A DNA stretch of 64,000 nt, taken from assembly GCA_910589315.1 (NCBI GenBank), contig CAJUTB010000003.1, forward strand, positions 62,001 through 126,000, read 5' to 3'. The stretch is from an uncultured Oscillibacter sp. (GTDB lineage Bacteria; Bacillota; Clostridia; Oscillospirales; Oscillospiraceae). A model generated the notes under the pieces. The model saw only the letters and a list, made by a program, of their open reading frames with translations, searched no databases and was not told the origin of the DNA. The position numbers and the translations under genes were made by a program. This document shows positions 15,692 to 23,545 of the stretch, piece by piece. Each line of letters opens with the position of its first letter. Within the stretch, counting starts at the first letter, position 1.

Positions 15692-15949
15692 ATGTCCAAC
15701 ATTTACGAAAAACTTTTTGAACTTTATGGAGATGCCGCTTTACAGGAATGTGGATGTCGGAAAAGGGTAGAGATTACGAAGTTTGCGGATACCTTGCAGA
15801 CGGACGACGATACCAAAATAAAGGTCAGCGATTATTTATTCGAAAGCTATTACCGCTGGTCCACCAACGCCTTTGCCCTTGGCATTCACTTAGGACTGTC
15901 TTTGTCAAACGATCAAATCAGCGGTTTCGGCCCGCAGAAGGGTCAGTAA
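15692..15949 (+). CDS. Hypothetical protein, target of divergent XRE
   Basis: An 85-residue acidic protein with an AAGGAG site 9 bases before ATG 15692 and a perfect consensus promoter upstream. It has no signal peptide or membrane helix; a central motif SDYLFESYYRWSTNAFALG looks helical. Its last 45 bases overlap the 3' end of the convergent ybaK gene. I do not recognise it. Its strong promoter under a dedicated HTH protein suggests tightly controlled expression; a defence or toxin role is possible but unsupported. Confidence 0.7.
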   Translation: MSNIYEKLFELYGDAALQECGCRKRVEITKFADTLQTDDDTKIKVSDYLFESYYRWSTNAFALGIHLGLSLSNDQISGFGPQKGQ

Positions 15950-16399
15950 ATCTCCCGGCGCGGCCTCCACCTGTGCGCCGATTTTCCCCGCGGAAACATA
16001 GATGGTTGCATACTCCAGCGCAGACGCATGAAACACCGTCGGATAGGCTTTTTTCATCCCAACCGGACTGCATCCGCCCCGCACGTAACCGGTCACGGCG
16101 GTAATTTCGGACACATGCAGCAATTCGACGGATTTTTCCCCCACAGCTTTTGCGGCCTTTTTCAAGTCAAGGCTGTCGGTCACAGGGATATCAAAGACAT
16201 AAACGCCGCCCGACGCGCCTCGGGCTGTCAAAGTTTTGAAGGCCCGTTTCGGGTCCTGCCCCAACGCCTGAGCCACGTGCAGTCCATATTCCCGCGTACC
16301 GTCCGGCCCGTTTTCTTCTTCGTAGAAGTGGGCCGTATACGGGACTTTCTTCTGATCTAAAATTCGCATTACGTTGGTTTTTTCCACTTTCTTTCCCAT
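15905..16399 (-). CDS. ybaK: Cys-tRNA(Pro)/Cys-tRNA(Cys) deacylase YbaK/EbsC
   Basis: The protein hydrolyses mischarged Cys-tRNA(Pro), a trans-editing step that protects proline codons. It is 164 residues with the family pattern: N-terminal KTNVMRILDQKKVPY, central DPKRAFKTL with the catalytic-area lysine (about residue 50), and VRGGCSPVGMKK (about 106-117). Start ATG 16399 follows AGGAGGACG; the longer frame to 16450 has no site. It is convergent with, and overlaps by 45 bases, the hypothetical gene on the plus strand. Confidence 0.92.
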   Translation of the reverse strand: MGKKVEKTNVMRILDQKKVPYTAHFYEEENGPDGTREYGLHVAQALGQDPKRAFKTLTARGASGGVYVFDIPVTDSLDLKKAAKAVGEKSVELLHVSEITAVTGYVRGGCSPVGMKKAYPTVFHASALEYATIYVSAGKIGAQVEAAPGDLLTLLRAETADLIV

Positions 16400-16409
16400 A
16401 AACGTCCTC

Positions 16410-17168
16410 CTAATTTGGCAGACAGGCCGACGCATAACAAAACGCCGCAAACAGGACCGCCGTCAGAAAAACGGTGATGGCCACCATACTCCTCGTATAA
16501 TATTCCGTCGGTTCCGGGTCCTTGACAAACCGGCCGTGCCGCAGCAGAAACCAAGCGTCCGGATACGCCACGGCAGTCATGAGAACCAGCGCGCCAACCA
16601 CGCAAATAGCATAAAGTCCGAGATCGCCTCGGGAAACCAGCTTCGGATTCAGCGCAAGACGGGCAATCAGCGAGGGCGAAGTTTCATAGTTTTTCCAATC
16701 GCTCTGGCCGCTGATATAAACCGAGACCGCGCTTCCGCCTGTGCGTTCTCCGTTTTGGTCAAACCACTCCCAGCCCGACGGAAACTCCTGCGACAGACCG
16801 CCCTCAAAAAAGGGGGTTCCGTTTTTGGTGATACGAATTCCATAAACCTTGTACATGTACCAATCCGTGGTCATTTCATCCAGGGGATATTCGACTTCGC
16901 AAACGTCGTGCAGCCAATCCCCAATGATAATATCCACGACGGAACGGAAATTGGTTGGATGGGTGACGGTCGCCGTCACAAACGCGCCTTTGACTTCTCC
17001 GCTGTACACGAAAACGCCGTCCTCCGGCTCGGAAACCCGCAGCAGCCCGTCATGGAAGCGGAAGCCCTCGTGCATATGGTTCCAGGCCGTAACCGCGCCA
17101 AAAACGAGAATCATCGCCGCTAAAACGGCCAGATGAATTTTCTGGCCAAGCGATTTCTTATGCATCAT
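16410..17168 (-). CDS. Hypothetical membrane protein coupled to uvrB operon
   Basis: A 252-residue protein with a probable N-terminal membrane anchor (about residues 13-33), an external domain of about 130 residues rich in Trp/Tyr/Asp (DWLHDVCEVEYPLDEMTTDW), and two C-terminal helices (about 172-192 and 222-245). Start ATG 17168 overlaps the YjbR stop as ATGA; a second ATG at 17165 is equally placed to the AGGAGG site. No family recognised. Its coupling to uvrB may be only transcriptional convenience. Confidence 0.75.
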   Translation of the reverse strand: MMHKKSLGQKIHLAVLAAMILVFGAVTAWNHMHEGFRFHDGLLRVSEPEDGVFVYSGEVKGAFVTATVTHPTNFRSVVDIIIGDWLHDVCEVEYPLDEMTTDWYMYKVYGIRITKNGTPFFEGGLSQEFPSGWEWFDQNGERTGGSAVSVYISGQSDWKNYETSPSLIARLALNPKLVSRGDLGLYAICVVGALVLMTAVAYPDAWFLLRHGRFVKDPEPTEYYTRSMVAITVFLTAVLFAAFCYASACLPN

Positions 17169-17560
17169 TCTGCCTCCTGTTTTTCCAGAATTTCCTTTTG
17201 CACATACTTCGGCAGTTTGGCAAGAATCAGCCGGTAAGACTCTCTGCAAAGCTCCTCAAGGAAACCGCCGTCCAGGTCCCCGTCCAGCAGTACGGCAATC
17301 CACAGCCGCTTGTCGCAGTAAAACCCCGGCAGAATCTCCGGATATTGCGCCCGCAGAAGCTCGGCCTTCTGGGGGTCGCATTTCAGGTTTACAAGGTCGT
17401 GCCCATTGTACGCCTCGTCCTTCATGCCCTTCGGGGAACACACGGCGGCAAACAATTTGCCTCGAATCATATACCGGAACCAGCCCCATTCCGGCTTATA
17501 ATCCTTTTCACAGCCCGGCAGGGACAGCAGGAAGCCGTCTAACCACTCGTAACGCATCAT
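17165..17560 (-). CDS. MmcQ/YjbR-family DNA-binding protein
   Basis: A 131-residue protein of the MmcQ/YjbR (CyaY-like fold) family. Typical features are PEWGWFRYMIRGKLFAAV near the N-terminus, DLVNLKCDP with the KC(D/S)P motif (about residues 56-64), and PGFYCDKRLWIAVLLDG (about 80-96). Members are small putative DNA-binding proteins without a firm biochemical role. ATG 17560 overlaps the uvrB stop (ATGA) and its stop overlaps the next gene, so translation is coupled across uvrB, this gene and the membrane protein. Confidence 0.9.
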   Translation of the reverse strand: MMRYEWLDGFLLSLPGCEKDYKPEWGWFRYMIRGKLFAAVCSPKGMKDEAYNGHDLVNLKCDPQKAELLRAQYPEILPGFYCDKRLWIAVLLDGDLDGGFLEELCRESYRLILAKLPKYVQKEILEKQEAE

Positions 17561-19527
17561 TTCTCACCTCGCAGCTCAATAATCCGGTCCCGCAGAACGG
17601 CGGCGTATTCAAATTCCAGCATTTTGCTGGCTTCTTTCATTTCCTTTTCCAGACGCTTGATCTCGGCGTCCCGCTCCTGCTGGGACAGCTTGCGGTTTTG
17701 CTGTGTCCGGGCGGTTTCATCCTCCGCCGCGGCGGAGATTTCCAGCACTTCCCGGACGCCCTTGATGATGGTTTTCGGGACGATGCCGTGTTCTTTGTTA
17801 AAGGCATCCTGAATGGTCCGGCGGCGTTCGGTTTCGTCCATTGCGGCCCGCATGGAGGGGGTAATGGCGTCGGCGTAGAGGATGACCAGGCCCCCGGCGT
17901 TCCGGGCCGCCCGTCCAATGGTTTGAATGAGGGAGGTTTCCGAGCGAAGGAAGCCCTCTTTATCCGCGTCCAGCACCGCCACAAGAGAGACCTCCGGCAG
18001 ATCGAGGCCCTCCCGCAAGAGGTTGATGCCAATCAGCACGTCGAATTTTCCCAGCCGCAGGTCCCGGATAATTTCCATCCGCTCGATGGTCTCTACATCG
18101 GAGTGCATATAGCGGACCTTGATTCCGGCGTTTTTGAAGAACTCCGTCAGATCCTCCGCCATTTTTTTCGTCAGCGTCGTGACCAGAACCCGTTCGCCCT
18201 TGGCGGCGCGGGCGTTGATTTCGTCCGTCAGGTCGTCGATCTGCCCGGTGACGGGCCGGACTTCCACCACAGGGTCCAGCAGTCCGGTAGGGCGGATGAC
18301 CTGCTCTACCACCTGGTCGGCCCGTTCCCGCTCATACGGTCCCGGCGTGGCGGAGACAAACACGGCCTGTCCCACGCGGCCCTCGAATTCCTCGAATTTC
18401 AACGGCCGGTTGTCGTATGCGCAGGGAAGACGGAAGCCGTATTTCACGAGGGAATCCTTGCGGGCGTGGTCGCCGTTGTACATGGCCCGCACCTGGGGGA
18501 GCGTCACGTGGCTCTCGTCGACGAACAGGACGAAATCATCCGGGAAAAAGTCCAGCAGCGTCATAGGGGCGGAGCCTGCCGGGCGGTCGGAGATGATACG
18601 GGAATAGTTTTCAATGCCGGAGCAGTAGCCCAATTCGGTCATCATCTCCATGTCGTACTCCGTCCGCTGGCGGACGCGCTGGGCCTCCACCAGCTGGTTG
18701 TTGTCCGTGAAATACTGGACCTGTTCTTCCAGTTCCCTCCGGATTTCCCCAATGGCCTTGTCCATTTTGTCTTTTGTGGTGACGTAATGGCTGGCGGGAT
18801 AAATGGCGATGTGGTTCAAGACCCGGTTGACGGAGCCGGTAAGGGGGTGAAACTCGCTGATACGGTCGATCTCGTCCCCGAAGAACTCCACCCGAATGGC
18901 CTTGTCCTTATAGTAGGCCGGATAAATCTCCACGGTGTCGCCCCGGACGCGGAACATATTGCGCTCAAAGGCGATGTCGTTCCGCTCATAGCGGATTTCC
19001 ACCAGACGGCGCAGGAGGGCGTCCCGGTCCCACGCGGCCCCGGTGCGGAGGGAGACGACCAGTTTTGCAAAATCGTCCGGCTCGCCCAGGCCGTAGATGC
19101 AGGACACCGATGAGACCACGATCACATCCCGCCGCTCCAGCAGGGCGCAGGTAGCCGACAGGCGCAGGCGGTCGATCTCATCGTTGGTGGAAGCGTCCTT
19201 GGCTATATAGGTGTCTGTGTGGGGAATATACGCCTCGGGCTGGTAGTAGTCGTAGTAGGACACAAAATATTCCACGGCGTTGTTTGGGAAAAACTCCTTG
19301 AACTCGGCGCAGAGCTGGGCGGCAAGGGTTTTGTTGTGGGCCAGGACCAGGGTGGGCCGCTGGACCCGCTCGATGACCTTGGCCATCGTGAACGTTTTGC
19401 CGGAACCGGTGACGCCCAGCAGGACCTGTTCCTTCAGACCGTTTTCAATGCCTTCGGCCAAGGCGGCGATGGCTTCCGGCTGATCGCCGGAGGGTTCGTA
19501 TTCAGAAACAACTTGAAATTTAGGCAT
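17557..19527 (-). CDS. uvrB: Excinuclease ABC subunit B
   Basis: UvrB receives damaged DNA from UvrA, verifies it with a beta-hairpin and recruits UvrC. The 656-residue protein has Walker A GVTGSGKT (about 38-45), the hairpin YYDYYQPEAYIP (about 92-103), helicase motifs DESHVTLPQ and GINLLREGLDLPEV, and a C-terminal UVR coiled coil (about 615-650). Start ATG 19527 has a GGGAGA site. It heads a translationally coupled three-gene operon. No LexA-type site was identified upstream. Confidence 0.97.
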   Translation of the reverse strand: MPKFQVVSEYEPSGDQPEAIAALAEGIENGLKEQVLLGVTGSGKTFTMAKVIERVQRPTLVLAHNKTLAAQLCAEFKEFFPNNAVEYFVSYYDYYQPEAYIPHTDTYIAKDASTNDEIDRLRLSATCALLERRDVIVVSSVSCIYGLGEPDDFAKLVVSLRTGAAWDRDALLRRLVEIRYERNDIAFERNMFRVRGDTVEIYPAYYKDKAIRVEFFGDEIDRISEFHPLTGSVNRVLNHIAIYPASHYVTTKDKMDKAIGEIRRELEEQVQYFTDNNQLVEAQRVRQRTEYDMEMMTELGYCSGIENYSRIISDRPAGSAPMTLLDFFPDDFVLFVDESHVTLPQVRAMYNGDHARKDSLVKYGFRLPCAYDNRPLKFEEFEGRVGQAVFVSATPGPYERERADQVVEQVIRPTGLLDPVVEVRPVTGQIDDLTDEINARAAKGERVLVTTLTKKMAEDLTEFFKNAGIKVRYMHSDVETIERMEIIRDLRLGKFDVLIGINLLREGLDLPEVSLVAVLDADKEGFLRSETSLIQTIGRAARNAGGLVILYADAITPSMRAAMDETERRRTIQDAFNKEHGIVPKTIIKGVREVLEISAAAEDETARTQQNRKLSQQERDAEIKRLEKEMKEASKMLEFEYAAVLRDRIIELRGEK

Positions 19528-19570
19528 ATCGAATCTCCCAATTTGCAGAATCTTTACAAATTACCCTCAA

Positions 19571-20053
19571 CTACAATAATAGACGTATGTTTAAGTGCTT
19601 TTTTACCCACGCAAGAAAACCTGTAAGCAATCCTTTTTTACCGTTATTAACGCGGTTCAACTCCCGCTCTATTTCATCCATGATCCTGAACCAGTCGCTT
19701 TTTCCAATCCAATTGTAAAAACATATGTCAAAAACCGGCTCTAATGTTCCATCAAACGCATCTTTGATGGGATATATTTGGTTGAAGCAGCAAAGCAACG
19801 GTTCATAATCTTGTTTATAGACTCTTAACGGGGAAGCATAGCAGTGCCACTCTTCCCACGTTGGATTCCAATCAAGGTTACAAGACATTCTGAGAGGGTT
19901 AAATTCCAGGCATATTTTTTCGGTTTTTGGCGCGTTTAACCTTAATTCCACATATTCCTGGCGTTTATAATCATCTGGATTCAGCCATATCATTTTTGCG
20001 GTCCACCTCGGTTGTGCTGAGCTGGAATTTGCATAATCGCAAGTACCATTCAT
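19571..20053 (-). CDS. Hypothetical protein
   Basis: A 160-residue soluble protein, Trp-rich (several W in the central part, for example WNPTWEEWHCYASPL) with an AT-richer codon use than its uvrB neighbour. I take ATG 20053 because the TTG at 20062 overlaps the previous gene; the ribosome site (GGATAAA) is weak, so it is probably coupled to the gene ending at 20055. No known domain recognised. The three small genes 19571-20644 form a block of lower G+C than the surroundings, possibly acquired. Confidence 0.65.
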   Translation of the reverse strand: MNGTCDYANSSSAQPRWTAKMIWLNPDDYKRQEYVELRLNAPKTEKICLEFNPLRMSCNLDWNPTWEEWHCYASPLRVYKQDYEPLLCCFNQIYPIKDAFDGTLEPVFDICFYNWIGKSDWFRIMDEIERELNRVNNGKKGLLTGFLAWVKKHLNIRLLL

Positions 20054-20054
20054 T

Positions 20055-20240
20055 TTATCCAAACAGCAGCACTATTTTTCCAGAAACCAAACAGTAAACG
20101 AGTATCACGGCGAACATGACCAGCACAGCGGCGGCTGCGATGGTAGCAACACGAATTTTTGGATTTTCTGAATGGATTGCTCTTACCAGGAAACGAAAAA
20201 CCCAGCAAACCATAACAAGCATCCCAATCGTATAAAGCAT
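20055..20240 (-). CDS. Small two-helix membrane protein
   Basis: Sixty-one residues with two probable membrane helices (about 2-17 and 28-50) joined by a short basic loop (RAIHSENPKIRVAT). I choose ATG 20240 because AAAGGAG lies nine bases upstream; the frame continues to 20270 but that start puts the site inside. It ends two bases from the next gene's start. Function unknown. Confidence 0.6.
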   Translation of the reverse strand: MLYTIGMLVMVCWVFRFLVRAIHSENPKIRVATIAAAAVLVMFAVILVYCLVSGKIVLLFG

Positions 20241-20329
20241 TGCCAACGCTCCTTTCATCCCGCTTAACATAATTAACTACAAAATTGTTCCCTTTTTGAT
20301 TCTGTCCCCACGGCCCCTCAAACTGAAAT

Positions 20330-20644
20330 TCAGGGGGCGGTCAAGTTTCCTCCATAAATTCCAGTATTCCATATTTCGTTAAATTCTTCTTTGGAAATAA
20401 CAACGGCATGGAAGCCGTCTCCCCATACCTTTGCGTTTAGTTCGTCAACCGTTGGAATGGGACACACTTCTATGACATCATCATATAGATCGCTTTCAAG
20501 CTTTACCATCCCGTTCGCAAAAACATGCATCTCCCGAAGCGCCAAGCGGTCATCCCTCAAGTCCACTTCATAAAAGAACACCACAGGCATCTCGTCCGAT
20601 TCATACTGCATAAACAGCTGTATATATTCCACATCGCTTTCCAT
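20330..20644 (-). CDS. DUF6881-like protein
   Basis: A 104-residue soluble protein resembling the DUF6881 pattern: an N-terminal YIQLFMQYESDEMPVVFFYE strand region, REMHVFANGMVKL in the middle, and C-terminal ISKEEFNEIWN. In other genomes such proteins are often isolated or sit near polymorphic-toxin/immunity islands; no toxin is seen here. It is the first gene of the small AT-richer block, preceded by a sigma-A promoter at 20769-20797. Confidence 0.65.
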   Translation of the reverse strand: MESDVEYIQLFMQYESDEMPVVFFYEVDLRDDRLALREMHVFANGMVKLESDLYDDVIEVCPIPTVDELNAKVWGDGFHAVVISKEEFNEIWNTGIYGGNLTAP

Positions 20645-20768
20645 TGACCATCACCTCGCTGTCAAATTCCAATTTCTATGCTTGATTATAAAAGATTCGC
20701 CTGCCGCCTGCAACGCATATTTATAAGCCCGTTTTTATGCGTACACAATTCTGGAAAGATTTTTGTTT

Positions 20769-20797
20769 ATTATAACACAAAAAAGCCGTCCAGACAA
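20769..20797 (-). promoter_or_regulatory. Sigma-A promoter for small hypothetical gene block
   Basis: Minus strand: TTGTCT (20797-20792), 17-base spacer, TATAAT (20774-20769), reading toward the DUF6881-like gene about 125 bases away. Confidence 0.65.
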
Positions 20798-20900
20798 CAT
20801 ATGTTCTACAAAGTTTCAAATTTTCTTCCCCGATGTTCTCCTTGCCTTTCCGGCGTCCTGCCGGACACTGGAACCCCCTCGAATGAACCGCAGTCCGCCC

Positions 20901-21566
20901 CTAAAGGCGGCTGAAAAAGCCGGAATCCCGCAGCGAAACAAAATCCCGGTCCGCAATGATGATATGGTCCACCAACTCCACGCCCACGGTTCGCAGCGCG
21001 TAAAGAGCCTGTTCCGTAGCGGCGTTGTCCGCCTCGGAGGGCACCGCCAGGCCGCTGGGATGGTTGTGGGCCAGAATTACCTGACTGGCGGTGGTCAGCA
21101 GCGCATTGCTCACCACTTTCCTCACATCCAAATCCACCATCGAAACGCCGCCGTCCGACAAACGCCGGTAAGCCAGAAGCCGCCGTTTTGCGTCCAGACA
21201 GAGCTGGTAGACGGTTTCCGCCCGTTCGCCCTTAAACAGTTCCAGAAGAAAACTTCCCGCCGCCTCACTGTCGTTCAGGATGGTGTCTCCCAAGCGCACG
21301 CGTTCCAGCTGGGCTTTCCGCACCAGCTGGGGCACCAGTTTCAGGAGAATCGCCGCCGACTCGCCAATTCCCTCCACCGGCGCGTTGAACACCTCCTCCA
21401 GCGTTCCATAGCGCGCCATCAGCGCATGGGCCGCCGGATTGGTGTCACAGCGGGGGATCGCGTAATAAAGCAGCAGCTCCAGAGCTTCATGGGGCGCGAA
21501 GGAATCCAGGCTGGAGAGCAGAAACCGTTTCCGCATTTTCTGCCGGTGGCCGTCGTGAATCCCCAT
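20901..21566 (-). CDS. radC: RadC/YeeS family JAB-domain protein
   Basis: A 221-residue RadC-type protein: N-terminal helix-hairpin-helix region (GIGESAAILLKLVP, about residues 70-83) and a C-terminal MPN/JAB metalloprotease-like domain with the metal motif HNHPSG (about 169-174) followed by SEADNAATEQ. The family's DNA-repair role was withdrawn and its substrate is unknown. Start ATG 21566 follows GGGAGGGGG; a six-residue extension lacks a site. It stands alone, with a small GC hairpin (CCGCC/GGCGG, about 20886-20900) at its 3' end. Confidence 0.9.
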   Translation of the reverse strand: MGIHDGHRQKMRKRFLLSSLDSFAPHEALELLLYYAIPRCDTNPAAHALMARYGTLEEVFNAPVEGIGESAAILLKLVPQLVRKAQLERVRLGDTILNDSEAAGSFLLELFKGERAETVYQLCLDAKRRLLAYRRLSDGGVSMVDLDVRKVVSNALLTTASQVILAHNHPSGLAVPSEADNAATEQALYALRTVGVELVDHIIIADRDFVSLRDSGFFSRL

Positions 21567-21820
21567 AATCCCCCTCCCCTCCATATTTTATCCGACGGGA
21601 AAATATGGAATGATTATATCATATTTCGACGGATACAGCAATACAAATTCCGAGAAAATAAATCTCCTGCCAGGCTTTCCGGCGGAAAATACGTTCCTTT
21701 TCCGGAAATTTCCGCCAGCTGAGCGCGCCGGAAATGTTTACAAAACGCGCTTGAATTGATTTTGAACCGACTGTATGCTGTATTATCAAACACGGCCAGC
21801 CGGAATTTGGAGGGAATCCC

Positions 21821-22426
21821 ATGAATAAAAAAATGGAACAGGCAAAAATTGCATACAATAAAATTGCGGCGGAATATGACAGGTCCAGAGAAGGACGATA
21901 TACCCGATTTCACATTAAGGAATTATCGGAGCTCATCGATTTGCGAGAAGGTCAGGCCGTCCTTGACGTTGCATGTGGAACCGGGACGCTGTTGGGGGAA
22001 TTGTCAAAAAAAGCAAACATTCAGGCAAATGGAATCGACATATCCGAAAACATGATTCACATGGCCAAGCTGCGTTATCCTGCGATAAATTTTGAAGCAA
22101 AACCATGCGCTCCGCTCGAGTGGAGCGGCGAAAGCCTTGACATTATAACGGTATGCTGCGCGTTTCATCACTTTGAAGACCCGCAGGGATTTGTAAACGA
22201 ATGCAAAAGAGTTTTAAGGAAACGTGGCGCGGTATATATCGCCGACCCCAACTTTGACGCAGTATGCAGATTTTTCGCAAACAAATTCGTTGTTCCCTTT
22301 TCAAAAAGCGGAGACGTGAGGATATATGACAAAAAAGAGTTGGAAACATTTTTCTATAATTCCGGATTCAAAACCGTACAGGCTTACCGAAAAGGGAAAG
22401 GCTTGTTTCTCAAAGCTGAAAAATAA
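21821..22426 (+). CDS. Class I SAM-dependent methyltransferase
   Basis: A 201-residue protein with the SAM-binding motif I VLDVACGTGTLL (about residues 47-58), motif II GIDISENMI (about 72-80) and the post-motif ITVCCAFHHFEDP typical of UbiE/COQ5-like small-molecule methyltransferases. Substrate is unknown. ATG 21821 has a GGAGGG site. Codon use is AT-richer than its neighbours and it stands alone before the rpmH operon, which hints at acquisition; the intergenic stretch before it (21567-21820) shows only a possible TTGAAT-17-TATGCT promoter. Confidence 0.85.
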   Translation: MNKKMEQAKIAYNKIAAEYDRSREGRYTRFHIKELSELIDLREGQAVLDVACGTGTLLGELSKKANIQANGIDISENMIHMAKLRYPAINFEAKPCAPLEWSGESLDIITVCCAFHHFEDPQGFVNECKRVLRKRGAVYIADPNFDAVCRFFANKFVVPFSKSGDVRIYDKKELETFFYNSGFKTVQAYRKGKGLFLKAEK

Positions 22427-22552
22427 CAAAAATCCCCATTTGCCGGACGGATTGCGGCGCGCAAAAATTCCCCCGGCAGCCTGGTTCTGCAGAAACGGCC
22501 CAAGTCATACCCCATAACACGCCTCTTAAAAAGGGGTGAAAATAAGTTTTTA

Positions 22553-22582
22553 TTGACATGCGGAAAAAGAATATGGTATACT
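22553..22582 (+). promoter_or_regulatory. Sigma-A promoter for rpmH operon
   Basis: TTGACA (22553-22558), 18-base spacer, TATACT (22577-22582), about 100 bases before rpmH. Confidence 0.85.
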
Positions 22583-22688
22583 TAGCGATACGTGAACAAA
22601 AAAGGTCTGCCGCGCCGCCTCAAACGAGGCGGTGTTGGGATAGCGTCGAGAATCATACGGCGCAAGAACGACAGGAGGTGTGTTCGTT

Positions 22689-22829
22689 ATGGCGACAAAG
22701 CGTACCTACCAGCCCAAAAAGCTGCATGGACAGAAAGTCCACGGCTTCCGCAAGAGAATGGCCACGGCCAACGGCCGCAAGGTGCTGGCCCGCCGCCGGG
22801 CTAAGGGCCGCGCCCGCCTCTCCTACTGA
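22689..22829 (+). CDS. rpmH: 50S ribosomal protein L34
   Basis: Forty-six residues, highly basic, starting MATKRTYQPKKLHGQKVHGF and containing RMATANGRKVLARRRAKGR, the invariant L34 pattern. An AGGAGGTG site lies eight bases before ATG 22689. It is the first gene of the conserved rpmH-rnpA-yidD-yidC-khpB set found near oriC in Firmicutes. L34 helps stabilise the large subunit around the 5' domain of 23S rRNA. dnaA is not in this window. Confidence 0.97.
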   Translation: MATKRTYQPKKLHGQKVHGFRKRMATANGRKVLARRRAKGRARLSY

Positions 22830-22935
22830 GCGCAGCGGAGGAGAGACAAGTTGAAAAAAGGGTCCTGACAGGGGCGGCTGGAATTTTTGAGATTCCTCCG
22901 TCCCTGGCGTTGGTTTTCGGTTTGGAGGAAGGGTT

Positions 22936-23280
22936 ATGAAGCCTGCGGCGACGCTGAAAAAAAACCATGAATTCCGCCGCCTCTACCAGAAGGGCGCGTC
23001 GGCGGTCGGCGGCAGCATGGTCATCTACTGCCGGAAAAACCGCCTGGGACGCAACCGCGTCGGCATTACGGTTTCGGTCAAGCTGGGCAACGCCGTCACC
23101 CGGAACCGTGCGCGCCGCCGTCTGCGGGAGGTGTGCCGTTTGAACGGGGACAAGCTCTCCACGGGCTGGGATCTGGTGCTCGTTGCCCGCGGGCGGACGC
23201 TCTCCGGTTCCTGGAAGGAATTGAACGACACCTTCCTGCGCCTGTGCGGAAAGCTCAAGCTGCTGGAGGTTCGGACATGA
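22936..23280 (+). CDS. rnpA: Ribonuclease P protein component
   Basis: RnpA is the basic protein subunit that helps the RNase P RNA bind pre-tRNA 5' leaders. The 114-residue protein has the central RNR-type signature NAVTRNRARRRLREVCR (about residues 52-68), the hallmark of the family, and the N-terminal KKNHEFRRLYQKG. ATG 22936 follows GGAGGAAGGG. Its stop overlaps the yidD start (ATGA). Confidence 0.97.
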   Translation: MKPAATLKKNHEFRRLYQKGASAVGGSMVIYCRKNRLGRNRVGITVSVKLGNAVTRNRARRRLREVCRLNGDKLSTGWDLVLVARGRTLSGSWKELNDTFLRLCGKLKLLEVRT

Positions 23281-23486
23281 AACGGATTTTGATCGCGCTG
23301 GTGCGTTTTTACCAGCGGGAAATCTCCCCCGCCCGTCCCCGGTGCTGCAATTATATCCCCACCTGCTCCCAGTACGCCGTGGAGGCTCTGGAAAAATACG
23401 GGGCAATCAAAGGAAGCTGGTTAACAGTCCGCCGGATTCTGCGCTGCAACCCCTTCCACAAAGGCGGCTATGACCCGGTTCCGTAG
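23277..23486 (+). CDS. yidD: Membrane protein insertion efficiency factor YidD
   Basis: A 69-residue protein with the family pattern: N-terminal amphipathic ALVRFYQREISP, the three-cysteine region CCNYIPTCSQYAVEALE and C-terminal CNPFHKGGYDP. YidD associates with the inner face of the membrane and assists YidC. ATG 23277 overlaps the rnpA stop by four bases, so translation is coupled; the frame open back to 23133 inside rnpA is rejected. Confidence 0.96.
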   Translation: MKRILIALVRFYQREISPARPRCCNYIPTCSQYAVEALEKYGAIKGSWLTVRRILRCNPFHKGGYDPVP

Positions 23487-23545
23487 GACCCGCCGGGATA
23501 TTTTCGAGCCGTCGAAATTCAAGCCTCAATTTTGGAGGAAAAACT

